64,000 bases of DNA from Polynucleobacter sp. (GCA_016462905.1 JAEMSI010000001.1:82800-146799); one strand, 5' to 3'. Positions 48,392-59,710 are shown, numbered from the stretch's first letter. Numbers and translations: made by a program. Notes: a model not told the origin generated them from the letters alone.

Positions 48392-49864
48392 TTAGTCTTC
48401 GATTTGCAGTTCTTGTAATTTTCGGGTAATCGTATTTCGTCCGATACCCAAGCGCGTAGCTGCCTCTACTTTTCTACCTCGAGTGACCTGCAGGGCGGCA
48501 CGTAATACCGATTTTTCAAAACGCTCCAACAATTCATCAAATACATGCTCTCGATTATCTTGTAATAGTTTTACGGCTTCGCGATTTAAAGTGCCTTCCC
48601 AGTCCAGATTGGCATTTCGTGTCGAACTAATCAAGGCACCATTCAGTTCACTGGAATGAACAGCACTATCTTCCAAATGAGCAGTCTCGAGCGATCCCGC
48701 CATACGATTCAAATCTTCAGGCAAATCATGAATGCCCACTTCGGTGGACGGAGACATGACCGTCATCCAATGGCAGAGATTTTCTAGCTGACGCACATTA
48801 CCGGGAAAAGGCATCTTACTAATTACTTTGAGGGCTTCATCTGATAAACGTTTTGCCTCAACCCCCAATGATTTAGCACTAGACAGCATAAAATGCCGTG
48901 CTAAGGTGGGGATATCCTCAGCACGTTCGCGCAATGCAGGCAAACGCAAACGAATCACGTTCAAACGATGTAATAAATCTTCGCGGAATAAACCAGACGC
49001 GACACGCGCCTCTAAATTTTGATGAGTAGCTGCAATCACTCGCACATTGGAGCGAATTGGTTCGTGACCGCCAACCCGATAAAAATGGCCATCAGACAAC
49101 ACTCGTAATAAACGGGTTTGTAAATCAAAAGGCATATCACCAATTTCATCTAAAAATAAAGTGCCACCATCGGCCTGTTCAAAACGACCGCGACGCAAAG
49201 TTTGAGCACCTGTGAATGAACCACGTTCATGACCAAATAATTCAGACTCCAATAAGTCTTTGGGGATTGCTGCAGTATTTAGCGCAATAAAAGGTCCTTT
49301 AGCGCGTGGGCTATGGCGATGTAAGGCCTGAGCAACTAGCTCTTTACCGGTACCCGACTCTCCTGTAATTAAAACGGTTACCAACGATTGCGATAAACGT
49401 CCAATCGCGCGAAATACTTCTTGCATCGCTGGCGCTTGGCCAATAATTTCAGGGCTAGCTTGTAATAATCCCAAGGTTTCCTTGGGGCTACCGCTTGCTT
49501 TATTTTCACTCGCAGCGCGTTGAATTAACTCAACCGCTTTATCGACATCAAAGGGTTTGGTTAAATATTCAAAGGCCCCGCCCTGAAAAGACGATACCGC
49601 CGAATCCAAATCCGAATAGGCAGTCATAATAATGACGGGTAAATTAGGATGACTTGCTTTGACATGCTGCAATAAATCGATTCCATTGCCACGTGGCATA
49701 CGAATGTCAGAAATCAAAACTTGAGGCGATTCCTTTTCTAATGCATTGAGTACATCGTTCGGATTGGTAAAGCTCCGATGCGCAATCTTCTCGCGCGTTA
49801 AGGCCTTCTCTAGAACCCAGCGAATCGACTGATCGTCGTCAACAATCCAAACTGGTTTCATCAT
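48392..49864 (-). CDS. glnG: Nitrogen regulation response regulator NtrC
   Basis: Receiver [20 protein letters not shown]+ [26 protein letters not shown], Fis-type C terminus. Confidence 0.95.
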   Translation of the reverse strand: MMKPVWIVDDDQSIRWVLEKALTREKIAHRSFTNPNDVLNALEKESPQVLISDIRMPRGNGIDLLQHVKASHPNLPVIIMTAYSDLDSAVSSFQGGAFEYLTKPFDVDKAVELIQRAASENKASGSPKETLGLLQASPEIIGQAPAMQEVFRAIGRLSQSLVTVLITGESGTGKELVAQALHRHSPRAKGPFIALNTAAIPKDLLESELFGHERGSFTGAQTLRRGRFEQADGGTLFLDEIGDMPFDLQTRLLRVLSDGHFYRVGGHEPIRSNVRVIAATHQNLEARVASGLFREDLLHRLNVIRLRLPALRERAEDIPTLARHFMLSSAKSLGVEAKRLSDEALKVISKMPFPGNVRQLENLCHWMTVMSPSTEVGIHDLPEDLNRMAGSLETAHLEDSAVHSSELNGALISSTRNANLDWEGTLNREAVKLLQDNREHVFDELLERFEKSVLRAALQVTRGRKVEAATRLGIGRNTITRKLQELQIED

Positions 49865-51012
49865 GCCGCCATCTCCTGTTTCCGATATGGAATTTGTATA
49901 TGAAAGTCGGTAACCCCAGGTCGACTATCGCAGGCAATAAAACCTTGATGCTGCTGAACAAAAGTTTGGGCCAAAGTCAGACCTAAACCACTGCCACCAT
50001 CTCTTCCCGAAACCAAAGGGAAGAAAATGCGCTCACGAATATCACTGGGTATTCCCGGACCGTTATCAATCACATGCAAATCTAATGCCAATCGATGCCG
50101 TTGCTTAGCGATTGTGACTGAGCGAGCCACTCGCGTCTTGAGTTCAATCACCGCGGTATCTGCCCTCATTTCTTCAGAAAGAGCTTGAGCAGCGTTATGA
50201 ACGATATTCAAAACGGCTTGAATTAACTGCTCCTTGTCCCCTAAAAACTCGGGTAAGCTGGTATCGTAATTACGAATAATCTTCAGCCCTTTTGGAAACT
50301 CAGCTAAAACTAGACTACGAATCCGCTCCAAAACTTCATGAATATTCATTAATTCCATGGTGTGTGCCTTGCGATGCGGCGCCAATAAGCGATCGACCAA
50401 GGTTTGCAAGCGATCCGATTCTTTAATAATCACTTGGGTGTATTCGCGTAAGCCTTTTTCAGGAAGCTCAAATTCTAGCAATTGGGCTGCGCCCCGAATT
50501 CCGCCCAGTGGATTTTTAATTTCATGAGCTAAATTACGCATGAGTTGTTTATTTGCCTCTACTTGTTGAGAAACCCGTTCATCGCGCTCACTTCGCAATT
50601 GCTGATCAATCGGAAACCACTCCATCACTAAATAAGTCGGGTCTTCCAACATCGAGATCACCACATGAGCTGATATCGGCTCGCGGCTAATACTAGTAGG
50701 GGTGGCATGCAGAACTAATTCTTGACGTTGCGTAGCGACATTGCCTGCATAAACCCCGTCAATCATGTCATTGAGTTTTTTACTGTCGCCAAATAAATCG
50801 TAGAGGGTTGTCCTCTGCAAAGTCTTACGCGATAAATCAAGTGCGACCTCGGCAGCGGGGTTAGCATAAATTAAGTCTTTGCTGGCGCCCAAGAAAACAA
50901 TCACCGCATTCGGCAATTGGTCTAGCAAACCAGAAACAAAAGGGGCAGCCGATGGCTTACCAGCAGCTGCCCTTGTGCTTAAGTTGCGCAACATGACTGC
51001 GCTTTCACTCAC
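49861..51012 (-). CDS. glnL: Nitrogen regulation sensor kinase NtrB
   Basis: NLAHEIKNPLGGIRGAAQLLE, GSGLGLTLAQTFVQQHQG. Confidence 0.95.
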   Translation of the reverse strand: MSESAVMLRNLSTRAAAGKPSAAPFVSGLLDQLPNAVIVFLGASKDLIYANPAAEVALDLSRKTLQRTTLYDLFGDSKKLNDMIDGVYAGNVATQRQELVLHATPTSISREPISAHVVISMLEDPTYLVMEWFPIDQQLRSERDERVSQQVEANKQLMRNLAHEIKNPLGGIRGAAQLLEFELPEKGLREYTQVIIKESDRLQTLVDRLLAPHRKAHTMELMNIHEVLERIRSLVLAEFPKGLKIIRNYDTSLPEFLGDKEQLIQAVLNIVHNAAQALSEEMRADTAVIELKTRVARSVTIAKQRHRLALDLHVIDNGPGIPSDIRERIFFPLVSGRDGGSGLGLTLAQTFVQQHQGFIACDSRPGVTDFHIQIPYRKQEMAA

Positions 51013-51043
51013 TCAATATCTTTAAAAAGATGGATGGCGTGAA

Positions 51044-52459
51044 TTACAGCGAATAGTACATTTCAAACTCAACCGGATGCGTTGTCATACGGAACTTGGT
51101 GACTTCTTCCATCTTCAAGTCAATATATGCATCCAACATCGAGTTTGTAAACACACCGCCGCGAGTTAAAAACTCACGATCCTTATCGAGCGCCTCTAAA
51201 GCTTGATCTAAGCTATGGCATACGGTGGGGATCTTCGCATCTTCTTCTGGCGATAAATCATACAAATTCTTATCCGCTGCTTCGCCTGGATGAATCTTAT
51301 TCTGAACACCATCTAAACCAGCCATCAACAAGGCAGAGAATGCCAAGTATGGATTTGCTAGTGGATCAGGGAAGCGGGTTTCAATCCGACGTCCTTTGGG
51401 ATTAGGAACATATGGAATGCGAATTGAAGCAGAACGGTTGCGGGCAGAGTAAGCTAATTTGACTGGTGCCTCAAAGCCAGGAACCAAACGCTTATACGAG
51501 TTTGTGCCAGGATTGGTGATGGCATTTAAAGCACGTGCATGCTTAATAATGCCGCCGATGTAATACAAAGCAAACTCAGATAAACCGGCATACCCATTAC
51601 CGGCAAATAAATTCTCACCATTTTTCCAAACCGATTGGTGAACGTGCATACCAGAACCATTATCGCCAACAACGGGCTTTGGCATAAAAGTAGCGGTCTT
51701 GCCATAAGCATGCGCTACGTTTTGCACCACGTATTTTTGCCAAATGGTCCAATCAGCGCGCTGAACTAATGTGCTGAATTTAGTACCTAACTCATTTTGA
51801 CCTTGACCAGCCACTTCATGGTGATGTACTTCGACAGGAATTCCAAGTGATTCAAGAATCAAACACATTTCCGAACGCATATCTTGGAAGGAGTCTACTG
51901 GAGCAACTGGGAAGTAACCGCCCTTCTTGCCAGGACGATGGCCCGTATTACCACCTTCAATATCTAGACCAGAAGACCAAGGCGCTTCTTCTGAATGAAT
52001 CTTCACCGAGCAACCCTGCATATCGACATTCCACTGCACGCCGTCAAAAATAAAAAATTCAGGCTCTGGACCAAAGTAAGCAGCATCGCCCAAACCTGAA
52101 CTCTTTAAATAGGCTTCAGCGCGCTTGGCAATCGAACGGGGATCGCGGTCGTAACCCTTACCATCGGATGGCTCAATCACATCGCAGGTAATAACTAAAG
52201 TAGACTCTTCATAAAACGGGTCGACATACGCGGCGCTTGGATCTGGCATTAACAACATATCCGAAGCTTCAATGCCTTTCCAACCGGCAATCGAGGAACC
52301 GTCAAACGCATGACCGCTCTCAAATTTATCTTCATTAAAAGCTGAGATTGGCACCGAGACGTGCTGCTCTTTACCTTTAGTGTCTACGAAACGAAAGTCA
52401 ACGAATGTACATTCCTTCTCTTTCACCAACTTCATCACATCTGCAACGGTCTTGGTCAT
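51044..52459 (-). CDS. glnA: Glutamine synthetase type I
   Basis: [44 protein letters not shown]. Confidence 0.98.
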   Translation of the reverse strand: MTKTVADVMKLVKEKECTFVDFRFVDTKGKEQHVSVPISAFNEDKFESGHAFDGSSIAGWKGIEASDMLLMPDPSAAYVDPFYEESTLVITCDVIEPSDGKGYDRDPRSIAKRAEAYLKSSGLGDAAYFGPEPEFFIFDGVQWNVDMQGCSVKIHSEEAPWSSGLDIEGGNTGHRPGKKGGYFPVAPVDSFQDMRSEMCLILESLGIPVEVHHHEVAGQGQNELGTKFSTLVQRADWTIWQKYVVQNVAHAYGKTATFMPKPVVGDNGSGMHVHQSVWKNGENLFAGNGYAGLSEFALYYIGGIIKHARALNAITNPGTNSYKRLVPGFEAPVKLAYSARNRSASIRIPYVPNPKGRRIETRFPDPLANPYLAFSALLMAGLDGVQNKIHPGEAADKNLYDLSPEEDAKIPTVCHSLDQALEALDKDREFLTRGGVFTNSMLDAYIDLKMEEVTKFRMTTHPVEFEMYYSL

Positions 52460-52540
52460 GCAAATCTCCTATTGAAATAGTTCGACAATTACTACAATGG
52501 ATACAACTTTAATGAATCAAAATGGGGTATTTGTGTATTA

Positions 52541-52559
52541 TTGCACATAAATAGTGCAA
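52541..52559. promoter_or_regulatory. NtrC-type box TTGCACATAAATAGTGCAA
   Basis: GCAC-N7-GTGC dyad upstream of glnA. Confidence 0.75.
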
Positions 52560-52572
52560 AATAGATCAAATA

Positions 52573-52589
52573 TGCACTTATTTAGTGCA
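52573..52589. promoter_or_regulatory. NtrC-type box TGCACTTATTTAGTGCA
   Basis: Second GCAC-N7-GTGC dyad, 31 bp centre-to-centre from the first. Confidence 0.75.
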
Positions 52590-52590
52590 A

Positions 52591-53409
52591 TTAAAGCTCG
52601 CAAGCCTCATAACCCAAGGCAATCACACCTTTCTTTAATGAATCAAACGCTTGGGGAATCAAAGGGGCCTCGCCTTTTACGCCCAACTCAATATGGCGTT
52701 TCGCATAAACTCCGCCACGGACTGGGTCGCCCACCGAAGGCAAACTAAATACTTTGCAACCAGGGTGTTGAAGTTGAATTTGCTCCATTAGCGGAGTTAA
52801 AACCGATTCAATGCCCAGCGGAACAATGCAACTCTTTTCAAGCCAATTCGTGCGATGAAATAAAGTGCTGTAATGCTGATCTAAGCACCACGCCATCATC
52901 GGAGCAGCCATCACAGGAAAACCTGGAACAAAATGATGCTCACGAATTCGAAAACCAGGAATCTGGTTGTAGGGATTGGGAATAATTTCACAGCCCACAG
53001 GAAACTCACCCATTTTGAAACGATGCTGATTATCAGGCTGATTCAGGTCCGCCTTAACAGGGTCGCCCTCCGCACTGGCAATAATTCGCGCTGTAATTAA
53101 TTGTTTGGCTTCGGGGTGCAAGGCAATTTCTAAACCCAAAGCTGTAGCGGCACACTGACGCGTGTAATCATCTGGAGTAGCGCCAATACCACCCGTTGAA
53201 AAAACCACATCGCCACTCGCAAAAGTATCTTGCAGCGTTTTCACAATTTGATCGGGATCATCGGCAACATAACGAGCCCATGACAAGGATAAACCTCGTT
53301 CACCCAGCAGCTCAATCAGTTTGCTGAGATGTTTATCTTGGCGACGTCCGGAAAGAATCTCGTCGCCAACCACAATTAAACCAAAACGCCGTTGCACATC
53401 AGGGACCAT
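52591..53409 (-). CDS. Competence/damage-inducible protein A-like (MoCF domain) protein
   Basis: FGLIVVGDEILSGRRQDKH, FSTGGIGATPDD; ORF starts 53436, likely start MVPDVQ at 53409. Confidence 0.9.
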   Translation of the reverse strand: MVPDVQRRFGLIVVGDEILSGRRQDKHLSKLIELLGERGLSLSWARYVADDPDQIVKTLQDTFASGDVVFSTGGIGATPDDYTRQCAATALGLEIALHPEAKQLITARIIASAEGDPVKADLNQPDNQHRFKMGEFPVGCEIIPNPYNQIPGFRIREHHFVPGFPVMAAPMMAWCLDQHYSTLFHRTNWLEKSCIVPLGIESVLTPLMEQIQLQHPGCKVFSLPSVGDPVRGGVYAKRHIELGVKGEAPLIPQAFDSLKKGVIALGYEACEL

Positions 53410-54250
53410 TCTCTTGAACCGCCTCCATATCAACAACTTGAGAAATAAGCTGAGACTGAGAACGCAAGTCTTTTAACGCATCTAATAAGTAATGCGTAAA
53501 CCACAAAGCCGCAAAAATAAAAATCAAGGAATAAACCCATAAAGCAATAAAAGAAACAAAGGGAAATAGTGCAATCGACAAGATCGATCCAGCCCAGAAA
53601 AAAGTCGGTACAGCGCCCATCATGCCCGTAACGATACCAATCACCAATAAATTCCAACGGTGTTTTTTAAGCAGATCAGCACGTTCCTCGGCGCTCGCAT
53701 GATGAGCCAAAACATCATACGACATTAAACGCATCGTTAGCCAACCCCACAACAAAGGCGGCAAAACTGCAAAAAATGGCGGTATCCACCAAATTGGCAA
53801 GGTGGCCATTAACAAAAATAAACACAATAAACAAGACCACAGGGTAAAGAAGAAGCTGCCCACAAAACTACCGCCCCGTTTATTGACTAATCCTTGATAT
53901 GGCGTTTGGCTCGCCACCACCTTCACTACCGCGGGTACCGATGAAAAGGCAATCACCACCAACAGAGTCATCATCACCAAGGGAATCAGCAGCATCATTA
54001 ACAAGATTGGCTTAGCCCATTCGCTCACGCCACTAAAGCCAATCCAAGCAAAACCGTTTTCTATTCCAGACAAGATCGTTGAGGTAATTGCAAAATTAGC
54101 CATCGCCGCTAAGGCAGGAACCCAAATAATCCAACCAATTAAACCCCAAAAGATAAGCACAATTAAAAAGGGTCGCAAGCTCAACCACAACATTCTGGGA
54201 TTCAATACACCCACGATTGACAGCGCTAAAGACCGCAAAATTAAACCCAT
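53399..54250 (-). CDS. EI24 domain (CysZ-like) membrane protein
   Basis: Multi-TM, EI24-like pattern with SYDVLAHHASAEERADLLKKHR. Confidence 0.8.
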   Translation of the reverse strand: MGLILRSLALSIVGVLNPRMLWLSLRPFLIVLIFWGLIGWIIWVPALAAMANFAITSTILSGIENGFAWIGFSGVSEWAKPILLMMLLIPLVMMTLLVVIAFSSVPAVVKVVASQTPYQGLVNKRGGSFVGSFFFTLWSCLLCLFLLMATLPIWWIPPFFAVLPPLLWGWLTMRLMSYDVLAHHASAEERADLLKKHRWNLLVIGIVTGMMGAVPTFFWAGSILSIALFPFVSFIALWVYSLIFIFAALWFTHYLLDALKDLRSQSQLISQVVDMEAVQENGP

Positions 54251-54295
54251 CGTTTTTTACCCCTTAATTTCATCTCAATCTAGGATCAAAATCCA

Positions 54296-55246
54296 TCACT
54301 TTAAAAAGGCTAAGAAAGAATGCCGCAAACCTTGCCATTGCTGCACCAATACCTGATTCGATACCTGTAAATCACGAACCCCAGTTGGATAAATCGTTTT
54401 CGAAAATACAGCCGTTTTAAAGAGCATATCCCACCATGGGAATAAGACCCCAAAATTACATCCACCCAATACTCCCGGCTTGCCTAAAGCCTCATGCCCA
54501 AAACCCACGGCATGGTGATAACGGTGGTACATCGGCGAAATGAGGAGGTATTTGGCCCAACCTAAATCAATTCGTAAATTAGCGTGTTGCCAACTCTGAA
54601 TTAAATGGCTCAAAACGACCAGATAAATAAATTGTCCGGGCGGGACACCAATCCATAAAGCAAATAATGAAAATACGGCAGCGCGCATTAAATCATCGAC
54701 TACATGATTGCGATCATCCGACCAGGCGGTCATTACCGTTTGACTATGATGCAAGGCATGCAATTGCCACCACCAGTTAAAACGATGCGATGCACGATGA
54801 TAAAAATAATCCAGTAAATCAAGTAATACCAAATAAATTAAAAAACTAACCCAAGGATTCGCGGTAACGTCCGGCCACCAAGTCTCAACATTAAATCGTT
54901 GAAAACGAAAGTCGTGCAAGTGAGACGATAAATAAAAAAAGAATCCTGAAAAACTTAAAAAGAAAAATCCATGAAATAAACCCAAGCGATGAATCAAGGT
55001 ATAAAAATAATCAGCCAGCATTGGCGGTGCAAATGTGCTCTGTTTTTCAGCGGGATTCCATTTTTCCCAGGGCCTAAATATCAAAACAATGATCAATAGC
55101 TGAAATAGACCCAATAAAAACCACTCGGTTCCATCAAACGCATCTTCAGCCATTGCCATCAAACCCAATTGATAAAGCAAAGGTTCTATGGCATTTGCAA
55201 AAAGCCATTCGTGCAAGGCGTCGTAACTTAAAAATAAATCATGCAT
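54296..55246 (-). CDS. Sterol desaturase family protein
   Basis: LLDYFYHRASHRFNWWWQLHALHHSQTVMT, YHRYHHAVGFGHEALGK. Confidence 0.92.
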   Translation of the reverse strand: MHDLFLSYDALHEWLFANAIEPLLYQLGLMAMAEDAFDGTEWFLLGLFQLLIIVLIFRPWEKWNPAEKQSTFAPPMLADYFYTLIHRLGLFHGFFFLSFSGFFFYLSSHLHDFRFQRFNVETWWPDVTANPWVSFLIYLVLLDLLDYFYHRASHRFNWWWQLHALHHSQTVMTAWSDDRNHVVDDLMRAAVFSLFALWIGVPPGQFIYLVVLSHLIQSWQHANLRIDLGWAKYLLISPMYHRYHHAVGFGHEALGKPGVLGGCNFGVLFPWWDMLFKTAVFSKTIYPTGVRDLQVSNQVLVQQWQGLRHSFLAFLK

Positions 55247-55269
55247 AAACTAGATTGAGTATCCTTCCA

Positions 55270-56061
55270 TTATTGAGCAATCGCTGCAAAACAAAATCCT
55301 TGCCTCTTCCATTCTTGAATCAGTGGCTCTAATACTGCAGGAGCCCATGGATCTTGGCGCGACCATATGCCCAAATGAGCCATCGCGATATCGCCGTCCT
55401 TTAAATTCTTGCTAGCCCGTTCGAATAGTACCGCATTGGGGTGACGATTTGAATCAAGCTCGTCGCCCAAAAAACCAGCGCTTGACCAGCCGACATGGCG
55501 ATAACCACACTGCTCGCCCATGGCCGTTAATCGGGCTGATATCTTCCCACCCGAAGCCCTCCAAATCGGATCGAGTTTGCGCCCGGTCAATTCTTGAAAA
55601 CGCGTATCGACGCGTTTAATTTCAGCACAGAGTGTATTTGCATCATAGACAACAGTCTTACCCGCATTCTTACCAAACTGAGGTTTCATCAATACTTTAT
55701 CGTCTCCACTATCGGCAAGCCAGTAGACGTGGTCATAGGTATGGCTACCAAAACGATGGCCCTCGCGGACCCGCTCTTGCCAATAGCTCTGCCAACTAGT
55801 ATCTAAAGCAAAATCGCCGCGCTTGGTTTTTTCATTCGATAAAAAAAAGGTGGCTTGAATTTGATTTCGCTTTAGGACATCAGCAACCAACTGAGCTACT
55901 GCCATATTGCCCGTATCAAACGTTAAATAAGTCGTTTTTGTGCAGGTTTTATTTTTTGTGCTCAGTTCGCTTGCGTTACTAAACTGACATAGAAAAAAAA
56001 GTAGGCTAATAAACAAGCGGTAGCGATTCATTGCTGACCTAATACGATGCATTACTGCCAA
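55270..56061 (-). CDS. Polysaccharide deacetylase (NodB-like) family protein, secreted
   Basis: TTYLTFDTGN…ATFFLSNE…HRFGSHTYDHVYW; signal peptide. Confidence 0.85.
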   Translation of the reverse strand: MAVMHRIRSAMNRYRLFISLLFFLCQFSNASELSTKNKTCTKTTYLTFDTGNMAVAQLVADVLKRNQIQATFFLSNEKTKRGDFALDTSWQSYWQERVREGHRFGSHTYDHVYWLADSGDDKVLMKPQFGKNAGKTVVYDANTLCAEIKRVDTRFQELTGRKLDPIWRASGGKISARLTAMGEQCGYRHVGWSSAGFLGDELDSNRHPNAVLFERASKNLKDGDIAMAHLGIWSRQDPWAPAVLEPLIQEWKRQGFCFAAIAQ

Positions 56062-57050
56062 GGCGCACTGGGATAAAAGAAAACGCCGTGGGGCGATCGT
56101 CCCACTGGAATGGTGGTAATTAACTTCATGGTGGGAACATCAATCACACCTACTTTTTTTGCAAAGCGCAAAGTCACCCAGAGAGTTTTTCCATCTTGGC
56201 TTAATTCCATATCATCTGGACCTGCTGGCAACCCAGTAATATCGCCAACCTTCTCCAAAGTTTGCATATTCAACAAGCTAATGGATGAAGCCACCCGATT
56301 GCTTACAAATACATGCTTGCGATCGCCTAAAGGGCGAAAATTATGCGCGCCTTTAGCGGTAATAATTTTCTTCAGTTCACGCTGATTGCGCCAATCAATC
56401 ACCTGAACATAATCGGCGCCGGTAATCCCGACGAGTAAATACTGGTCTTTTGGTGTCATCCATAATCCAGCCGGAACGGGACCAGTCGGCATTTTCCATA
56501 AAACGGTTTGGCTGGCTAAATCAATCGCCGCTATTTCTGCTGAATCTTGCAAAGTTACAAATGCGGTCTTGCTGTCTGACGTAAAAGCAATATGACTGGG
56601 CGTTTTGCCAACAGGTATAGCTTTAATTAAGCGCAAATCAGTTCCGTTGGCGGGATTGGCCGCGTAGATATCGACTCGATCCAAACGATTACCAGCGGCC
56701 ACAAACCACTGGTTATCTGGAGAATAGCCAATTTGATAAGGATCAATAATTTTAGGAATTCGCCCCGTAATATCCCCCGTAACGGGATTGAGCAAGGCAA
56801 TATCATTGCCAGCAGCATTCGCAACCAACAAGGTTTTACCGTCCGGGGTCACCATCAAATGGTGCGGCTCTTTACCAATCGGAATGGTTTTTGTTACCTG
56901 ACGACTTACTATATCGATCAAACTTAAACTGGCATCGCCGGAATTCAGAATCACGGCTACTTTAGCCTCTTCAGCCATCGCATTGGGAAGCATCAAACTC
57001 GCTGCGATGCCAAACAGAGTCGTTAAAAGGGAGAGTATCAGGTGCGGCAT
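56052..57050 (-). CDS. YVTN-type beta-propeller (YncE-like) secreted protein
   Basis: Repeats such as PIGKEPHHLMVTPDGKTLLVANAAGNDIAL, IPVGKTPSHIAFTSDSKTAFV, TIPVGRSPHGVFF. Confidence 0.92.
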   Translation of the reverse strand: MPHLILSLLTTLFGIAASLMLPNAMAEEAKVAVILNSGDASLSLIDIVSRQVTKTIPIGKEPHHLMVTPDGKTLLVANAAGNDIALLNPVTGDITGRIPKIIDPYQIGYSPDNQWFVAAGNRLDRVDIYAANPANGTDLRLIKAIPVGKTPSHIAFTSDSKTAFVTLQDSAEIAAIDLASQTVLWKMPTGPVPAGLWMTPKDQYLLVGITGADYVQVIDWRNQRELKKIITAKGAHNFRPLGDRKHVFVSNRVASSISLLNMQTLEKVGDITGLPAGPDDMELSQDGKTLWVTLRFAKKVGVIDVPTMKLITTIPVGRSPHGVFFYPSAPWQ

Positions 57051-57162
57051 CCCTCCATTGTAAGGGTTTCAAGCACTTTCTTCCCCCTAGTGAGTGAGGT
57101 GTCAATATGCCTCAGATCCAACAAAATCATTGATTTTTATTGGTATTAGCAGATTAGCACCC

Positions 57163-57168
57163 TATAAT
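57163..57168 (+). promoter_or_regulatory. -10 element TATAAT upstream of argA
   Basis: -35-like TTGGTA at 57140-57145, 17-bp spacer. Confidence 0.5.
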
Positions 57169-57176
57169 TTTCATCT

Positions 57177-58550
57177 ATGGCACCTAAAAAAAATTCACCT
57201 CCCGCAAAAGACTCTCAAAAAACCGCGTCGAATAATTTTCCGTTTGTCAGTTGGTTGCGGGATGTGGCGCCTTATATTCATCGCTTTCGCGAAAATACCT
57301 TCGTGATCGCCTTTGCGGGTGAATTGGCTCACGGCGAAAGTGGCCTCGAAGGATTGATTGAAGATATCGCCATGCTCCATGCGATGGGAATGCGGATTGT
57401 CTTAATTCATGGCATACGACCCCAAATCGAAGAACAATTGCAGTTACGCAAAATTAAAAGTAAATTTGGCAAAGGGAATATGTCAAATTATCGAATTACC
57501 GATGCTGCTGCACTCGAATGCGTGAAAGAAGCGGCCGGTGAATTACGCCTTGATATCGAAGCCGCTTTTAGTCGCGGTCTACCCAATACCCCGATGGCAG
57601 ATTCGCGCGTCTCGGTTATTTCGGGTAACTTTATTACAGCCATGCCAATCGGCGTAGTCGATGGAGTCGACTTTATTCATACAGGTCTAGTCCGTAAAGT
57701 TGATGCCGATTCAATTAAGCTCTCACTTGATAACAATAAAATTGTTTTACTCTCACCACTGGGTTTCTCGCCAACGGGTCAGGCTTTTAATTTATCGTTT
57801 GAAGACGTTGCTGCCTCGACGGCATCAGCACTGAAAGCCGATAAATTAATTTTCCTAACGCCCTTCGGTGGTTTGCAAGATACTGATGGTAATTTAGTCA
57901 CCGAGCTCTCGATTGCCCAGTTGCAAGCCTATATTTCGGCTTACCCCGATTTGCCGAGTAATTTCCGCAACTTCCTCAATACTGCGATGCGCGCCGTGAA
58001 ATCGGGGGTTAGCCGTGCTCATTTCTTATCATGCGATCGCGATGGCGCTGTTTTAGAAGAACTCTTTACGCACGATGGTGTCGGGATGATGTTGGCTGCT
58101 TCGGATATTGAGAATTTACGCGAAGCCACACAAGATGATATTGGTGGCATATTGCAACTTACTATGCCCCTAGAGGAGGTAGGCATCTTGGCGGCACGCG
58201 GTCAAGATGTGATCGAACGCGATATTACGCGTTTCTCGGTGATTGAACACGATAAAGTACTCTTTGGTTGTGCCGCCCTTTTTCCTTTCCCTAACCATGT
58301 GGGTGAATTAGCTTGCCTAGCAGTTGATTCCGATGTCCAAGGCGCCGGCGATGGAGAGCGTTTGCTAAAACGGATTGAAGCGCGCGCCAAACAAGAAGGA
58401 ATTAAAAAATTATTTGTTCTCACCACACGTACGGAACATTGGTTTTTAAAACGGGGCTTTATACGAGCTACTGTCGATGACTTGCCTGAAGAGCGCAAAC
58501 AAATTTATAACTGGGATCGTAAATCCATGGTCTTAACTAAAAAGCTGTAA
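57177..58550 (+). CDS. argA: Amino-acid N-acetyltransferase (N-acetylglutamate synthase)
   Basis: AAK-like domain plus GNAT domain ([48 protein letters not shown]). Confidence 0.95.
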   Translation: MAPKKNSPPAKDSQKTASNNFPFVSWLRDVAPYIHRFRENTFVIAFAGELAHGESGLEGLIEDIAMLHAMGMRIVLIHGIRPQIEEQLQLRKIKSKFGKGNMSNYRITDAAALECVKEAAGELRLDIEAAFSRGLPNTPMADSRVSVISGNFITAMPIGVVDGVDFIHTGLVRKVDADSIKLSLDNNKIVLLSPLGFSPTGQAFNLSFEDVAASTASALKADKLIFLTPFGGLQDTDGNLVTELSIAQLQAYISAYPDLPSNFRNFLNTAMRAVKSGVSRAHFLSCDRDGAVLEELFTHDGVGMMLAASDIENLREATQDDIGGILQLTMPLEEVGILAARGQDVIERDITRFSVIEHDKVLFGCAALFPFPNHVGELACLAVDSDVQGAGDGERLLKRIEARAKQEGIKKLFVLTTRTEHWFLKRGFIRATVDDLPEERKQIYNWDRKSMVLTKKL

Positions 58551-58590
58551 TTCGAATCAATCAATTAAGTTTAAAAAAGGGTTGTTAATA

Positions 58591-58863
58591 ATGGCACGCA
58601 TGGTTCAATGCATCAAACTCAATAAAGAAGCCGAAGGCCTCGATTTTGCACCTCTACCAGGCGAATTAGGTAAACGACTTTGGAATCAAGTTTCTAAAGA
58701 GGCTTGGGCCGATTGGTTAAAACACCAAACGATGTTAATTAATGAAAATCGCCTGAATATGGCCGACCCTCGAGCACGCCAGTACTTACTTAAACAAGTT
58801 GAAAAATACTTCTTTGAGGGTGGTGCCGATGCGGCCAGCGGCTATGTGCCGCCAAACACCTAA
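58591..58863 (+). CDS. Oxidative damage protection protein (Fe2+-trafficking), YggX
   Basis: [56 protein letters not shown]. Confidence 0.96.
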   Translation: MARMVQCIKLNKEAEGLDFAPLPGELGKRLWNQVSKEAWADWLKHQTMLINENRLNMADPRARQYLLKQVEKYFFEGGADAASGYVPPNT

Positions 58864-58910
58864 TTATTTGCCGCCAAGCAACTAATAGCGCGAATACGCC
58901 TGCTCGCCAT

Positions 58911-59636
58911 TTAATTAAACGTAATTCGTTCTACTTGCGTTTCACTGCCCAAGAGTAAGAGATCGGCCTTACGCTGGGCAAACAAGCCTACGCTAATCAC
59001 GCCCGCAATTTGGTTTAATTCGTTTTCGAGTTGCGCTGGATTAGTGATTTGCAAGCCATGAACATCCAAAATCCAAGCGCCATTATCGGTTAACAAAGGC
59101 TGCCCTGCCGCTTTACCCGACTTGATCATTCGCAATACCGCGCGTCCACCCCAAGCTTGCAAAGCCTTAGTAACAGCACTTTCAGCCAAAGGGATCACCT
59201 CAATCGGTAAAGGAAATTGGCCCAACACCGCGACTTGCTTTGAAGCATCACAGATACAAATAAATTGTTTTGCCATGCTCGCGATGATTTTTTCACGCGT
59301 TAAGGCGGCGCCACCGCCCTTAATCATATGGCCCTGGGGATTAATCTCATCGGCCCCATCCACATAAATCGGCAAAGGCAAAAGCTCGGAAGAAAACAAC
59401 TCAGGTAATTGATTGGCGTCGTAGACCGTAAAACCTAACTTTAGTAAACGTTCGGTACTGGCTAAAGAACTTGAAACTACGCCAGCAAAATGCTGACGCT
59501 GAGGTGCCAACAAATCGATAAACCAATTGGCGGTAGAACCGGTACCCACTCCCAAGAGCTGACCCGCTGGCATACGCTCCAAGACCTCTTTGCAGGCGGC
59601 TTGCGCTACAGATTGTTTTAGTTCGTCTTGAGTCAT
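58911..59636 (-). CDS. rpiA: Ribose-5-phosphate isomerase A
   Basis: [43 protein letters not shown]. Confidence 0.97.
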   Translation of the reverse strand: MTQDELKQSVAQAACKEVLERMPAGQLLGVGTGSTANWFIDLLAPQRQHFAGVVSSSLASTERLLKLGFTVYDANQLPELFSSELLPLPIYVDGADEINPQGHMIKGGGAALTREKIIASMAKQFICICDASKQVAVLGQFPLPIEVIPLAESAVTKALQAWGGRAVLRMIKSGKAAGQPLLTDNGAWILDVHGLQITNPAQLENELNQIAGVISVGLFAQRKADLLLLGSETQVERITFN

Positions 59637-59710
59637 ACGTTTCGTTTCAGGTTCGTTATCATAGGATCTTAACCGATCAATTCAACCGACTACCGCATCG
59701 ACTAAACCCT

